64,000 nt of DNA from Augochlora pura (Eukaryota > Arthropoda > Insecta > Hymenoptera > Halictidae). Shown piece by piece: positions 39,048 to 51,628 of the stretch (the stretch's first letter is position 1; every line of letters begins with the position of its first letter). The notes below the pieces were generated by a model. The model was not told the origin of the DNA, made no database searches, and saw only the letters and a list, made by a program, of their open reading frames with translations. The translations under genes and the position numbers were made by a program. Location: the NCBI RefSeq assembly GCF_028453695.1, contig NC_135776.1, forward strand, positions 14,020,663 through 14,084,662, given 5' to 3'.

Positions 39048-40079
39048 TCTGGCTTGTTATGCAAGAAGATGCTTTCCTACATGACAGCTACGTATAAACT
39101 CGACGCGCGACCGCGAAGGGTTCGAATCTGCAGCGGAAAAACCGCGGGAGAATAAGCGCGCCGCTGTGGTCTCTGTTGCGTTCTTCCGTCGGAGTTTATT
39201 CAGATATTACAGAGCCCGGCAATGTAAATTCTGATTATCGGAAGTTGAACAAATTGATGAAGTGGTTTTCACGGTCCAGCGGACGGAGGAGTGCTACTCG
39301 TCTGTTCGGATCGTCCAGGCAGCCCAGTCGAGGGGCGCCTGTATCTCGTTTCACGTCCCGGCGAAATTCGCAAATATTTGCGCGACAAAGAATATTTGCA
39401 AAAATGCAGAGAGGACTCCGACCGAACCGGTCGCGAGAGAGCGTTGCGATACTCGAACGAGCTCATAACAGGATATTGGACGTTTCATGCAAATGAAACA
39501 TTTGTACAAATTGAGTTCCGCTCAAACTCGATTGAAAAATTTCGATATTTGCCGTCGGTGCCTGTCGGTGTCCGTTTAATAATACGTCGGGACTACCTCT
39601 TGCTCTGATTTACTTCTAGCCCGATACAGGCCATTTTTCATTTGAAATCTATGCCGCGCCGTCCCGAGGGCAGTGCAATTATTTGCTCGCGTTCGTACGG
39701 TAATTTCACGACCCACGCATCGAATCCGCCGAATATAAAATATAATAGAAATATTGGGTAAATCGTTCCGCGAGGTTTTATTCGTTCGCTTGGATCAGGC
39801 TGTTGCGAACGTACCTCTAGTATTATATTATTTATATCATTAAAACGTTATCTGCCGGGCTGTAATCGTAACAGTTTATTTTAATTTGCTTATTTGTTTT
39901 AATAATTGTTACGGAATACCTTGGATATTATTTTCGAGACAAGATACAAAGGTAAAGCTGACAGTGAAGTAAAATAGATATATAAAATGTTAGGTTAGAA
40001 TACGTGTAATTTCTTAGTGGAAGATATTTTCTGCAATAACAATTTCGTTTTATTTTCTCCTAGATTATGAAAAGTAAAC
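39048..40079. other. Non-coding DNA
   Basis: A GC-rich island at 39.1-39.7 kb has overlapping frames with no recognised motif. AT-rich DNA follows. Confidence 0.5.
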
Positions 40080-40740
40080 CTAAGATTGAAATAGTATAAA
40101 ATAAAATAATAACTAAGCTTTCCTCGAATTCGAGTAACAGATGTGCAAGGATTCATTTGAAATGCATGTCACCCTTTAATGATGAACCCTCTAACAATTT
40201 AATTTCATTTTATCCTGACAATAGCACATGAAACCAAGACTGGAGCAAAATATAAAATGGTAACCGTGCATTCCTCGAATTCCAGTAACAGAGGAACGTG
40301 CAAGGATACGTTCGAGACGCATTTCGTCCCTTAACGAACGAGATTTCTAGGACAAACCCTCTAACAATTTAATTTCACTTTATCTTGACAATAGCACATG
40401 AAACCAAGACTGGAATAAAATATAAAATGGCAACCATGCTTTCCTCGAATTCGTGTAACAGAGGGGGGATGCGTAAGAATTTATTCGAAACGTGTGTCAT
40501 CCCTCGACGAACGAGATTTCCAGAGTAAACGCCGATGAAAACGACATTCTGCCGCGCCGTGTTCCGTAAAATGTAAATCCGCAATAAGAACGAAACGGAA
40601 TAAAATGGAATAAAGTGTAAAACGTCGGGTATGTACCGCCGTTCGATTCGGGTAGGAGAGAGAACCGTGTAAGAATTTAGTTAAAACGCGTATCGTCCGC
40701 TTTGCGAGGAAGAAAAATTTCGAAACATCTCGCCGGAAGT
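40080..40740. repeat. Degenerate tandem duplication, 150-200 bp units
   Basis: Units begin TCCTCGAATTCGAGTAACAG at 40121, with matches at 40272 and 40442 and a weaker one near 40642. The first two units also share ACCCTCTAACAATTTAATTT and GACAATAGCACATGAAACCA. There are three clear copies and one decayed. Confidence 0.75.
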
Positions 40741-41309
40741 TTTCAGCCTAGAAAGCCCGATAAAATATTCCTCCCGGCGGCGGCGTGGGCCTTTCTGGCT
40801 CTAATAAAAAAGGCAGATGGAGAAGCGGCTGCAAGTTTCTCGCTAAACAAATTTCAAACACTCCGCGTTCCTCCGGCCTGCGGAACCTTCCAAGAATCCG
40901 CCCGCCCCCGTTGTTTTCTCGTTATTTCATATTACACTTGCAGCAGTTTCATTACTCTTTCGCTTGAACGCCGAGGGTCCCTACCCTCCCCTCCCTCCTT
41001 CCGACGGAGAATTTTGCGCCAAAAGACGACGAAGCTTTATTACGTTCTCGCGTAATTTCCCGCTCGCGGACGTAATATCTCCTCGGATGGTCACTCGTGT
41101 GCCGTCCGACAACACGCGTTTCGCCGTCTAATATTAAAAGTTACAAGAAACAAGAATACTTACTCGTTCGTTATTCCAACCCGACACCGCGGCGTTCTTT
41201 CTTTCGTTGCGCGATAACTCTTTCTCATTTCTATGACCGCTCGCTCTGTACGGGTGACGATTTTTTTGCGAGAAGAAAATCAACCTCGCAGGGGAAAATG
41301 AAGTTTGGA
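40741..41309. other. Non-coding DNA
   Basis: This is GC-rich with short plus-strand frames. No gene is recognised. Confidence 0.45.
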
Positions 41310-41513
41310 TTAACCCTTTGCGCTCGACGCTATTTGAATTCGAAATGCGAAACTAATCGAATGACTTACCTTTTATATGACTCATTGACGCAATTTCTGC
41401 GAAATTAAGTCGATGTAACAGTTATATTTCTAATAGTTTTTTTTTTTTAAATAAACGAACCGGTAGTGTAAAAATTGTATTAGAATATTATACATTCGAG
41501 TGCAAACGGTCAA
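41310..41513. mobile_element. Partly decayed TTAA-type inverted-repeat element
   Basis: The left end reads TTAACCCTTTGCGCTCGACG. The right end, reverse-complemented, reads TTGACCGTTTGCACTCGAA, with TTAA changed to TCAA on the plus strand. The interior is about 200 bp and AT-rich. Confidence 0.5.
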
Positions 41514-43117
41514 ATGATCAATTTTAAATAAGAAATCGCCTGAACGATTTTTATCCCCTTACTTACGACCTCGAGATTAAATCAATAATAAATAAATAAC
41601 TAATAATAAATAGTAAATAAAAAAAATTATAATAATAATTAAATAAACGAATGAGAGTTTCACCTCTTTCACCTGAGAATTTCAAAAAGTGTCTTTTACA
41701 ACCCCTGCTTCCCAATACCTGAAAATAGCATTGAATTCTGAGAAGAGAGATTTTGATTACCGACCGATGCCATAAATAAAATACCATAAAACAGAATAGC
41801 ATGCAATACATAGTCGATCCAACTGCGATGATTACTCCATTCCTCCGGCATGTATACGTGAAATCATAAACAATTTTATATAGAATAGTTCGATGCCAGA
41901 ATCATCGCCAATAGCCGAGCAAGTATTTCCTTCGAATTTTTCTTGGAATCATGAAATTACAGTTGACCGCTAATTAAATAAAAATCGTTGGGCTTATCCT
42001 CCGGGAACCGTCCCGCTAAATGAAAACCAGTACATACCGCTTTTTCTAGCAACGCCTGGTATCGCTAACGACCATTTTGTCTCTTTCCAGGTAACTATAC
42101 CCGTAAAATTCAGTTCGCGTGAATCCCGGCGTCCGAGGATCCCACTCCCAGCCATCAGGTAAATGGTTTACGAGGTGCGTAATTAAACCTGATCATCTTA
42201 ACGGCCGTTGCAGCAGCAGATATCGGGCCAGTCTTCGGACTATAAATACTTACGATAGCCTTTTAATTGGAATTCATGGGGTCGAGTTGCATACTATTCC
42301 CATCCGATAATCTTCGAGCTGTTGCGTGATATCGGGCCAGCCGAGCAGTTAGGCCTGTTCGCGAACTCGACGATAGACGTATCGGGCAGAGCCTGTTGCT
42401 CAATTACTGTAAATTTCGATCCGGCTATTAATTAGAGCTGGAACCCGACACGCTTTGTTCACTTGGTTCTTCCGTTCTCGACGTCGAACCGGTCGATCTA
42501 TCTAGCCTACCCCTGGAAACACTCTACCGCGAAAGAATGTATCGGGGGCTTTCAATTATTTTTAATTACTCCGCTGGTAATTTCACTTTGTTTTCTCTTC
42601 GATTCGGCTGTTCAAACTATTTCGGTCCAGCTACAGGCACGCGTCGAATTATATTATTTTTCTAATGGTATTTTTATCGCGAAATAATATCTCAAATCAC
42701 ATTTTCATTCAATTATACTTTCTTATTTTTAACATAATATGCCTGTGTCTGTTTAATAGGTGTACGATAATGAAACCTTGCAGCTGAATTATTCTCAAAT
42801 ATTCAAATTATCCATGTCAGACGTCAAGCGTATCACTTAATTTAATTGTAATAAATTAAGCTTCGTTTCTTTATGACAAATTTCATTTTCACATGGTCGA
42901 GGTAATTGATCGCGAATGAGAATGAAAAATACATTTAGGAGCAACGAGGCGTAAATTAGCCTTAACTGACGACTAATTAGCTGAATTAATAGCAATCGTT
43001 CCGATGTCGCAGCTTGATTGATTGATCCGTCCAGGCCCGATCGCAGAGTCTAATTTATATCGTTGATGGCAACGATTCGATTTTTACGAATCCGCGATAC
43101 GAAAGTTCAATTAAATA
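41514..43117. other. Non-coding DNA
   Basis: No gene, RNA or clear repeat is recognised. Confidence 0.5.
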
Positions 43118-43256
43118 TCTCTTGGAGAATCGAAATTGAATACGTTTCAGAGAATCGAAATTAAATATGTTTCAGAGAATCGAAATTAAATATGTTTCAG
43201 AGAATCGAAATTAAATATGTTTCAGAGAATCGAAATGAAATATGTTTCAGAGAGTC
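43118..43256. repeat. 25-bp tandem repeat
   Basis: The unit ATGTTTCAGAGAATCGAAAT plus TAAAT is repeated about five times; the central copies are nearly identical. Confidence 0.85.
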
Positions 43257-45124
43257 AAAAGTCCGTCGTCAACCGCTTGCTATTTAAATTTCAAAATTCC
43301 ACGGGTCAACCGCGGAGTTAGCTAAAGGAATTTCCATGAACCGGGATAAAGCGAGGAGAGAGATTTGTTTTGTCCATTGAAAGATTTAACTACGCAGTTC
43401 AAACTACAATAAACATGTTAATCTTCTTTATTAATGTTCCCGGTTTCCTCTGCTGGAAGCACTCTTTGCTATTCGTGCCTCGCATTAATGAGCAGGAGCG
43501 TTTGAATTTCAAATTACGCGCCGCTGGTCATAGATAGAATTCCCACGTTTTCTCGTCAAATGAAAACTAAAAATGTTGAGTGAAACGGATCGTTCTTCCA
43601 TTACCGCTGTGCCGTAAAACAATTAAAGCGATCCATATAAATGCACGTTCTTTCTCTTTCGCATTTGTGGAATACGATGAATTTAATAGACCGAGTTAAC
43701 TGTCGCAAAATAAAATAGCGAAATAAGATATCATTATTGAAAACTGTGAAATGTTATTAAATAAAATAGAGCGAGACTTCCGGAAAATTTAATAAACAGA
43801 AATGATAAAGACTGTAACAAAGTCTATGACAAGGCGCGTGCAAATATCTCTTCAAATACAAGGCGATCGTTATTAAAAGGTAGTTAAATATTAAATTCAT
43901 TGCACCTTATAAAAGTATTTTATGACCTTTTTATTATTCTTAAATATACAGTCAGTTCCCAAAGTAATAACTATACGTTAGAAACACCCCGTATAAACCT
44001 GCATATCCTGCGTTTAATTAATCGCGACGAATGATCGATTGAAACAGAAAACGAGCACGTATATTCGAAGAAACGTTACAGTTTTCTGACGTTCTCGCAC
44101 GGTAGCGTCTCCGGTGGATACCAAAGGACAATCCAGGAGCCTGTATAAGTTCTCCTTTCTAATCTCGGATGTTCCCAGCTCGGAGAGGATCGCAATTTCG
44201 CCGGGTCCTTCGTCTCGGGTCCTCCGGAAATCACGGTGCCAGGGAAGAAACTAGCCCCGACTGACATTTGCAAATGACATTAGCCCGTATTAACGTAGCG
44301 GGTCTATCTGCGCCGAGACAAAACGTCTTCCTCTGACTTGGGCGGCGGAGTCGTCCCCGTAAATTAGTTCCAAGTTAATCGGTGACGGCGGCGTAGGGTA
44401 GCGCGAGAGCTCGCGCGAGCGCGCCCGGCTCTTCTGGAAATATGGCCTCGCGAAAAGAGATAATTTGCATTTTAATTGCGCCAGTCTGCGCCACACCAGC
44501 TCGCTCTTCTCCGCCACCCTTTCCGCCGCCCTTCTCGCCCACCCTTCTCGCCCACCCCGTGGAGAACCCACCCACTCCTTGTCTTTGCAGGCGTTGACAC
44601 CCTTGCAACCTGTCCGCGCCTTTTCCTGCGAGCGCACCGCCGCTGAAAAGCTTTACACCGGCATCCATTGTGCGACGATCCGACCTCCTTTTTCTTTGAA
44701 CCCTCTCGTCGCCCCCCCCTCCGGACCGGAGAGGGTGGTGGCGTCTGTCGTCAGCCGGTGACTCTCCGCGCGGAATAATTGGAAGACTATTAGTTCGTCA
44801 CCGCCGGATTTTACCAATTTATTTGTCGAATTGATACACCCGGGGCTCGGTGCCGCCGCTGAAATATTCTCTGCTCGCGTAATTGGCGGCGCGACGGCTG
44901 CGACGTCCGACGATAAATCGCAGACGGAATTTTTTCGCGTCCCCCCGTACCTCGGAAATTCAATTTTAGCTGACGCGAGACCCGAACTTGCCTTATTGAA
45001 CCGCTGCGTGTGTGTCTAACCGGGGCCGTCGATCTTAGTTGGGATATAGTAGCCTGATAAATATAAATAGTGTTCACTATACCGTGCACCGTTGTTAGGC
45101 CAATTTATGAACAAGTGACAGAAA
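43257..45124. other. Non-coding DNA
   Basis: A reverse-oriented GAAACACCCCGTAT edge is at 43981-43995. A GC-rich island at 44.3-45.0 kb has overlapping frames without motifs. Confidence 0.5.
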
Positions 45125-45366
45125 TTAACCCTTTGCTCTCGAAGTTATTTTCACTGTAAAATTAAAATCATTTTCTCACTTATATTGTAGAGTACTATTG
45201 CATAGTGTTTTCATTTAATTCTATTCCATTTATTATATTATTATGACTCGTGTCAAGTTCAATATTTTTTACATTTATTAACCAGTAAATTTCAATAAAT
45301 ACCGACTGCCATTTTCGATTGAATTTTCTTTAATACACCTCTATAGAGCAACGCAAATGAAATAAT
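45125..45366. mobile_element. Possible decayed TTAA-type element
   Basis: The left end TTAACCCTTTGCTCTCGAAG closely resembles that at 41310. The right end (AGAGCAACGCAAATGAAATAA) is only a loose inverse match. Confidence 0.3.
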
Positions 45367-47343
45367 TATCAATCGGAAAAGTCGACTTCTTACGTTCCAG
45401 CAAGGAGAATGCGTCCCCGTTTAATTATAAGTGCATTCAATTTATCCGGGCGATTCGGTTGCCGGGACTTCTTTAAATTTTTTCCGAGTCCGCAACCCCT
45501 TTAAGCAGAAATGGCCAGAGGGCGGCGGGAGGGGCGCAACTCGAACACAGAACGCTTCAGAAGTTTACCAGGAAGATGCTCGCGAACTTTGCCTTTAGCT
45601 ACCACCCCCGCCGAGGCCATTAATAAATGGGGCTCTTAGAATAAGTTCGCCGGAATAATCAATAATTCGATGAATTATAGAGAGGAACGAATGACTCGGT
45701 CCAAAAATACCGACGATCCATCGGTGGTAATATCTTACCTGGGGTCGGTGAAAAGCTTCCATAAAATTGCGGACCGTTTATGGTGAATCGCGGAGGCCGG
45801 CGGGATCATTTGACGAACTTCTGCCTGGTCGGATTATACCCGATTGCTCGTTCACGGCCACCTACCCTATACTTTCCGTCGTCGGAGCGGTTTCAGCGAG
45901 GTCGCGTTGCTAGTTTCCATTGTAATTAATAGTTGTTAACGCTCGTTTTTCCGCTGCGATTTTGTCATTCGCGAGTCCTCGGTTTATTAATCCTCTGATT
46001 GGTCCTATCTTGGGGTCGCAACACGCTGCTGATAATTATAGCGCATTCGGAATTGACGGTTTTTGTTTGTGCATTTTTTAATGGGATTTTGTTTAAACAG
46101 TGTAATTATATGCGACGTTGTATGTGTTTGGGAAGTGCATTGTGGTAAAGCACTTCCATGCTTAGTATATTGTCGTATGTGTATATTATATTATAATATT
46201 ATATATATTTATATATCTATATAAATATATACAATATTATATATCTATGTATATAATGTTATATATCTACGTATATAATATTATATATCCGAATATTCGT
46301 AATTATATTTATATATAATTCTCAAAGCAATGATAATTTGACAATGGTCATTACAAGTTACTGACTCTATCTATCATCCTTGTACAATATCTAAACAAGA
46401 ATTGTTAAATTAATAATTTAAGAAAGATATGACATCATATATCATACGACATACATTATATACATTCGTTACAAATTAACGATCGACGCGTATACCTTCC
46501 ATGCATAATTTACATCCAGCTGTTATCCTCCAATAAAATGCACAACATCTTAATCGATAAAGTCAATAAAAATCGATTAAAACAGCTAACTACATCATCA
46601 GCCGCATGTTCGACATAAAAAATTGTAAACCGCGTAGAAGTGATTACTCGTTATATTTCGTTTTTTTTATACACAAATTAGAATGCAGCCGAGTTTTAAG
46701 TACACAAGTAGGAACGGTCAATTAGCGATGCAATATACCAATATACATTATACAGGATATGTACAGGATGCAGCATTAATGCTAAATAAATGCATGAACG
46801 ATCATCTCTCCGGGCGGAGTCCTCGGCGATGTGCACAGTGCTATCAGCGCTCGCCCCGTAAAGTGCTATTAACTTTTATTTCACTGAACCGGCGTGGCGC
46901 ACCGGAAGATAGTCCGATAATCCGGTCGAAATTTAGGTCGCGGAGAGTCGATGGACCCGGGCTGACCGAGGAGTTGCGAGCGGCGCCGATTAAATATTAA
47001 TTGCAATATTTAATTCGATCCACGTCCGACGTATACGTCGGAGAAACGGGCCACGCTCGCGTATTTCTTCCCGGGAAACACCTTGGACGATACCGTCACC
47101 TGGACACCGTCGGGTTTATGGTGGCCTGGTTCCGTCGGCGCCACTTTTACGAGCTCTCCCATTGGCTGCACGGCTTCGCGTAGTTACGCTGAAGGTCAAT
47201 ATTGCTTCTCGTAGAGTACGTCGTCCCGGGATCAATATTTCATTCAGATACTCCCGATCTGGCCACCTTTTCCATGATCTACGAAGACTCGCAATTTATT
47301 TAACGCTGTACCTGCTAACACGGTCGGGCGACCGGTTCCTTGT
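45367..47343. other. Non-coding DNA with a TA-rich satellite patch
   Basis: The text ATATTATATATCTATGTATA recurs at about 46170-46310. A 105-codon plus-strand frame at 46683-47000 shows no recognisable motif. No gene is called. Confidence 0.5.
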
Positions 47344-47580
47344 TTAACCCTTTACGGTTACATTAAGTTTGTACAGAGGTCTCGTGCCGATCGTAATTAA
47401 TAATAGAACAGTAATGTGCAAGATTGAGAAGGAGGAATCAAATTTATTGTGTCTTTTTTAAAGTTTAAACGTATGTACAATATACATATATGTAAAATGA
47501 TATGTTTTAATTTTGATGTGAAATTGAAATAAATAAACAGCTTTGGTGGCTAGAGTAAATATACGACCGCAAAGGGTTAA
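47344..47580. mobile_element. TTAA-flanked inverted-repeat element
   Basis: The left end reads TTAACCCTTTACGGTTAC. The right end, reverse-complemented, reads TTAACCCTTTGCGGTCGT. The 237-bp interior is AT-rich and non-coding. It lies close to the 3' end of the minus-strand gene. Confidence 0.7.
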
Positions 47581-48243
47581 TATTACTAGAGCAATCGAGA
47601 CAGTTTCACAGAAAATGATCGTACAAATTATATTATTGGAACAGTTACTGTAACAGAAACTGTACTAAATAAATTGGATATTTTTGTCCGTGTTAGACAA
47701 TGCACGCTGGTCACAGTTTTACTGTTCGTAGGCTTAATGTTAAACATTATTCACTCAGAAATTGTTGTACCATTGTTGTACCACTATTACTAACGTCTTA
47801 AATGTTGCACTAGGTTTATTAGAACACTCGAAAGGGTTTCTGCTCCCTGATGTCTTTCTCTTTGCAATCTGTATGTCAAGGGTCACCCGCATTAGTCCTA
47901 TTTTCGCAAAAGTTTGGAAGAGCCCTTTTTTCATTTCACAAGAACATTACGGGCGCGCAAGCGGCAGAATTTTAACTTTCGAAAAGAACTAACACAGATC
48001 CCTATAATTCATTGCAGAATTTACCATTGCTACCCTGTACTCTTCAACATATAAAAGACTGTAGCAGCTTCGTGAGAATAAACCCCCAAGAGGTCCATCA
48101 TCAAAACCCCCCATACCCTCGGCCATCAATTACACCGTCCACGCAATTACATCGTCCTTGCAAAGGCGCTCCGCCTAAGTGTCTCTCAGGCCCACTGAAT
48201 TAGTCAACACACTTTCGCGGACCGGTCAAGTTTATCGCCTTGG
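47581..48243. other. 3' flank and probable 3' UTR of the minus-strand gene
   Basis: The sequence just below the stop codon at 48244 should be transcribed as 3' UTR, at least to the AATAAA at 47815. A 77-codon plus-strand frame here has no recognisable feature. Confidence 0.4.
47815..47820 (-). promoter_or_regulatory. Possible polyadenylation signal of the minus-strand gene
   Basis: AATAAA is read on the minus strand about 425 bases after the stop codon at 48244. It is the first canonical hexamer I noticed downstream of the stop. If used, the 3' UTR would be roughly 450 nt. The hexamer is common in AT-rich DNA, so the call is tentative. Confidence 0.3.
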
Positions 48244-50667
48244 CTAGATGCAGCCATTACCCCAGCAGGCGCACCATGGAACGCTGCCGCTGCTGGTGCT
48301 GGCTTTCCGGGACTTGGAAGGCGTGTCTCTGCTGCTGATGGAGGTGGTCCTCTCTCGTTCAGAGTTGACGGTCGCGTCTTTCTCCTTGATGTCCAGACTG
48401 CCGCTTCGGTTGGTTTTAACGGACGCTAGGGACGGTCTCTTCTTGGCGTTGAAGTACAGCGACACCCTCCTCGTCTGATCCTTCTTGGGCGAGTCCTGGC
48501 CGGACGAGGAGGACCTGCTCTCGTGCTTATCCTCCTGGCCCTCGGAAGTCGTGGTCGTAGTGATGCTGAGCCTTCTGGCCCTCTGCCTCGGCGGCTTTCC
48601 AGGGGATTCTGGGACCTCGGAGGACGCCACGCTGATCTGCTTCTTCAGAGTCCGCCTCTGCGCCGCAGGGGAGAGGTTGCTGGTCGTTTTCGCGGCCTTC
48701 TCCTTTCTGATCGTCCTCTTCCGACGTTGCCCGCTCGGCGTGCTAGGCGCGCTCTCCTCGTGCGAGCACATCTGCTCGTCTTCGTGGTGGGAGTCCCCGT
48801 CGATGGACGTTTGGGTCTGAACGGGAACCTTCTTAGCTTGATTGTCGTAGTACAGCATTCCTCTCTGCGAGTACAGACCCGTTCTTGAGACGAAAGGCAT
48901 GTTCTGGTAGAGGTTCTGGGTCTGCAAGTAAAGGTTCGGGGTCATCCTCCGCAGAGTGGTCAGTTCGTATGGATTCGACGGGCCGATCAGGGTGTGCGGA
49001 CTAGGCTTCTCGAAGGAGGTCACCTGGATCTCGTGTTTGGCAGCCGGGGAAACCAGCTTCCCGTTTAGCAACTGGTTCGTAGGGATCAGCAGGCGGCTCT
49101 GATCCGCTTGCACAGGTCTGTACCTGTCTCCCAACGGCCCTGTGCGATGGAAGTTTGGAGCGTTGGGCTGAGATCGGAAGTAACGAGGATTGTCCTCGCT
49201 TACTTGGACCGACAGAGGTCTGGTTACGTTGCTCTGGTCTCGATAGCTGGCGGCAGAGTCGAAGGTCCTCAGAAAAGGGTTCTTGAACACTCGGTAATCC
49301 ATCGTCGGCAGTTTGGGGACCACTGGCGTATCCGGGCTGATCGGTTGCTTCCTGGGAGGCCTTTTCAGCGTGACGCTAATGTGGGATCTGTATGGCCTGG
49401 AGTCCGATATGTTGTCCAAGGTGTTGTCGCTCTGAGTCATTATCTGCGGTCTGGCCTCGGCGCTGATCGAGGCTGGCTGGGACTCGCTGGACAGATCCTG
49501 GCAGGACATGGACTTGGTCAGCTGATTACAGGAGCTTGTCCTGTCCTCGATCAGTAAATTGTCCGTGCTCAGGAACGTTCTCTGCTCGCCTTTGCTTCGA
49601 AATACGTTCTCTTCGCACGGAATAGCCCCGTTGACGTAGACGTCGGCTGACCCTTTCTGCAGCATCAGGTGACTCTTCGACACCACCGTGGACTCGGTTT
49701 TGGCGCTGCAGGAGCTACTGCCTGTGCCGAAGTGGCTGATAGTTGGCGAGGTGTCGTCTGTCTGCCTCTTACTCTTTGAGGGCAGCGGGGCGAAGAAGTG
49801 CTTAGGCTTGTCCTCGGCGTCTTTCATCCTCGAGTCGCCTGGACTGTGCTCTCTGAACGCCTTTGACGGACTGACGTCGAAACCCCAGCCGTTCTCGGCG
49901 GCTGCTTCAGGGTTCATCTGGTCCGCAAAATGAGTGGTGCTGTTGTAGGCGCAGTTCGTTTCTTTGACGCCGAGATTTCGGCTTTGAAGAGGCGCGGAAA
50001 ATGTCGAGAACGAGGCGAAGCGTTGCTGGTCGTAAGCCTCCGCGTCGACGAACGGGTTGATCTGCTTCTGAGGGATCGTCAGGTTAGTCTGCCAGCCGAC
50101 GGGCGGCGCGTGCACCATCTGATCGGTCTCGAGACTTAGTCCAGGGAGCAACGGCTCTGCCTGTAACCCAGGGGACACCATTTCCTGCATCGGCGGCGCC
50201 ATCATCAGATTCAAGGTGCTCGGGAACTTGAACGGACACTCGTTGTAGTAGTTGGAAGCACTTAGGCCGGGCGGTTCGTACGCGGCTGGGTAAAACGGGA
50301 TGTTCTCGTGCAGGTGTCTCGGCTTGAAAACCGGGAACGGGCTCTTCTCTTCTTTCGGCGGCTGGCCATCTTCCGAGGACGCTTTGTCCTTCTCCTTCTT
50401 CAACTCCTCCTCCTCCTCGACCACCGACAGGTCGTCGAAATCCACGTGCAGTCTGTGCAGGCTGCTGCTGGTCATCTTTTCCGAGGAGATTTTCTGGTTC
50501 TCCGCGTTCTCTAGCTGTTCAGCTTTATTGAGATCCTTGCCGGCGACCCGAGTGGTTTTGTCCTCGTCGTACTCCTCCTCCTCCTCCTCGTCCTCCTCGT
50601 CCTCCTCCTCCTCCTCTTCCTCGAGGGAATAGTCGGACTGCGGGCCATCATCCTCGTCGGAGCGGAT
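48244..50667 (-). CDS. Last coding exon of an unrecognised, largely disordered protein
   Basis: This is one continuous reading frame of 807 codons, read from 50667 down to a TAG at 48246-48244. The exon opens just after a TATTTCAG acceptor (AG at 50669-50668) and is in frame from its first base. Its first 64 residues include a Glu/Asp tract and precede the first internal Met at 50475. Numbered from that Met, a second acidic patch lies near 20-30, and NPF motifs, which in other proteins bind EH domains, lie at 140-142 and 399-401 (as NPF). The body is rich in Ser, Pro, Gln and Asn, with no globular domain I recognise. The last 170 residues are basic and Ser/Thr-rich. They contain an RRKR cluster near 584 and RRLS, RRVS, KRPS and RKAS sites of the kind basophilic kinases use. 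The protein ends in PWCACWGNGCI. The exon is clearly more GC-rich than its flanks. It is very probably real, but the function is unknown; a scaffold or adaptor role is only inferred. Confidence 0.9.
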   Translation of the reverse strand: MRSDEDDGPQSDYSLEEEEEEEDEEDEEEEEEYDEDKTTRVAGKDLNKAEQLENAENQKISSEKMTSSSLHRLHVDFDDLSVVEEEEELKKEKDKASSEDGQPPKEEKSPFPVFKPRHLHENIPFYPAAYEPPGLSASNYYNECPFKFPSTLNLMMAPPMQEMVSPGLQAEPLLPGLSLETDQMVHAPPVGWQTNLTIPQKQINPFVDAEAYDQQRFASFSTFSAPLQSRNLGVKETNCAYNSTTHFADQMNPEAAAENGWGFDVSPSKAFREHSPGDSRMKDAEDKPKHFFAPLPSKSKRQTDDTSPTISHFGTGSSSCSAKTESTVVSKSHLMLQKGSADVYVNGAIPCEENVFRSKGEQRTFLSTDNLLIEDRTSSCNQLTKSMSCQDLSSESQPASISAEARPQIMTQSDNTLDNISDSRPYRSHISVTLKRPPRKQPISPDTPVVPKLPTMDYRVFKNPFLRTFDSAASYRDQSNVTRPLSVQVSEDNPRYFRSQPNAPNFHRTGPLGDRYRPVQADQSRLLIPTNQLLNGKLVSPAAKHEIQVTSFEKPSPHTLIGPSNPYELTTLRRMTPNLYLQTQNLYQNMPFVSRTGLYSQRGMLYYDNQAKKVPVQTQTSIDGDSHHEDEQMCSHEESAPSTPSGQRRKRTIRKEKAAKTTSNLSPAAQRRTLKKQISVASSEVPESPGKPPRQRARRLSITTTTTSEGQEDKHESRSSSSGQDSPKKDQTRRVSLYFNAKKRPSLASVKTNRSGSLDIKEKDATVNSERERTTSISSRDTPSKSRKASTSSGSVPWCACWGNGCI

Positions 50668-51628
50668 CTGAAATACAAGACGCTCTGGAATTTCGCCGTC
50701 TAATCAGCAGACTGACGCGATATTTCACCGGGACTCGGCGGACGATGATAGTTTAGAGAATTTTCGGATTTCCGGGGTTTAGCCGATCTTTGCTCGCCAA
50801 TCGTTGCTGAATTATGTCTTTCGTTCGAAGCCGACGAAGCTGGGACGATTTTGTCGCGATTAATTGAACTCGTGAAAATTGCGCAATGCGATAGACAATT
50901 GTCTGAATAAATTCGCTGTGCTATTTTGAGTTTCTACACTTGTTTTTGATAGATTGCAAATTTATATAATTAATTGTATCTTGACTTGAAAATTCTTTGA
51001 AAATTATTTAATAATGATTATAGTATTATCACAGTACCATTTGAAATCTAATGAGGCACGAGTGATTCTACATGCTTCATTAATTATTTACTGCAATAAG
51101 GGGAGACTCGTTAGTTCCTCTACATTACAAGCATCTTGTTAACTTTATCATACCAAAAGGACTGATATAGAAATACTTCGCAGAGGTCCAGCCTAAATAT
51201 CTAAAAGAACAAATCGAGCAATAAGCTGCCAAGAGAAATCATCTCCAAAATAATATCCTAACATTCCAAAACGTTCAGGATACCGCGACTCCTGTAGAAT
51301 CATATCGAGTATATAATATCGAAACTACAAGAATATCGATTTCTCTTTACCCTCGAGACAGAAGACCCTCTTTAGCGGCAATGTCCACACCGGAAGGGAC
51401 CCGAGCTAGAATCAGCGATCTAGGTAACGTTTTTATCCGAAATGCAATAACAGTGGAAACATCGTTGTTTACGTATCGGCGAGGGCGGGCCGAGGATTCC
51501 TTTTATTGGAGTACTAAGAGATTTATCGGGGGGTAAACGAGTCTGGCAACAAACAGGCCCGGAAGTCCGCGGAATCAAATTATTGATCACTCGTCCCTCA
51601 TTACACCCAATTTCCCGCGGACTTGTAC
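50668..51628 (-). other. Intron between the coiled-coil exon and the last exon
   Basis: This 961-nt intron has a GTACAAGT donor and a TTGTATTTCAG acceptor. It is AT-rich in the middle. A 96-codon minus-strand frame at 51420-51710 overlaps the upstream exon in another frame and is not supported. Confidence 0.75.

Noticed and set aside
39114..39135. GGTTCGAATCTGC, resembling a tRNA T-loop
   Set aside because: No matching acceptor stem, D-arm or anticodon arm could be laid out around it.
48485..49557. Plus-strand frames of 111-149 codons inside the gene
   Set aside because: They are antisense shadows of the long minus-strand coding exon.
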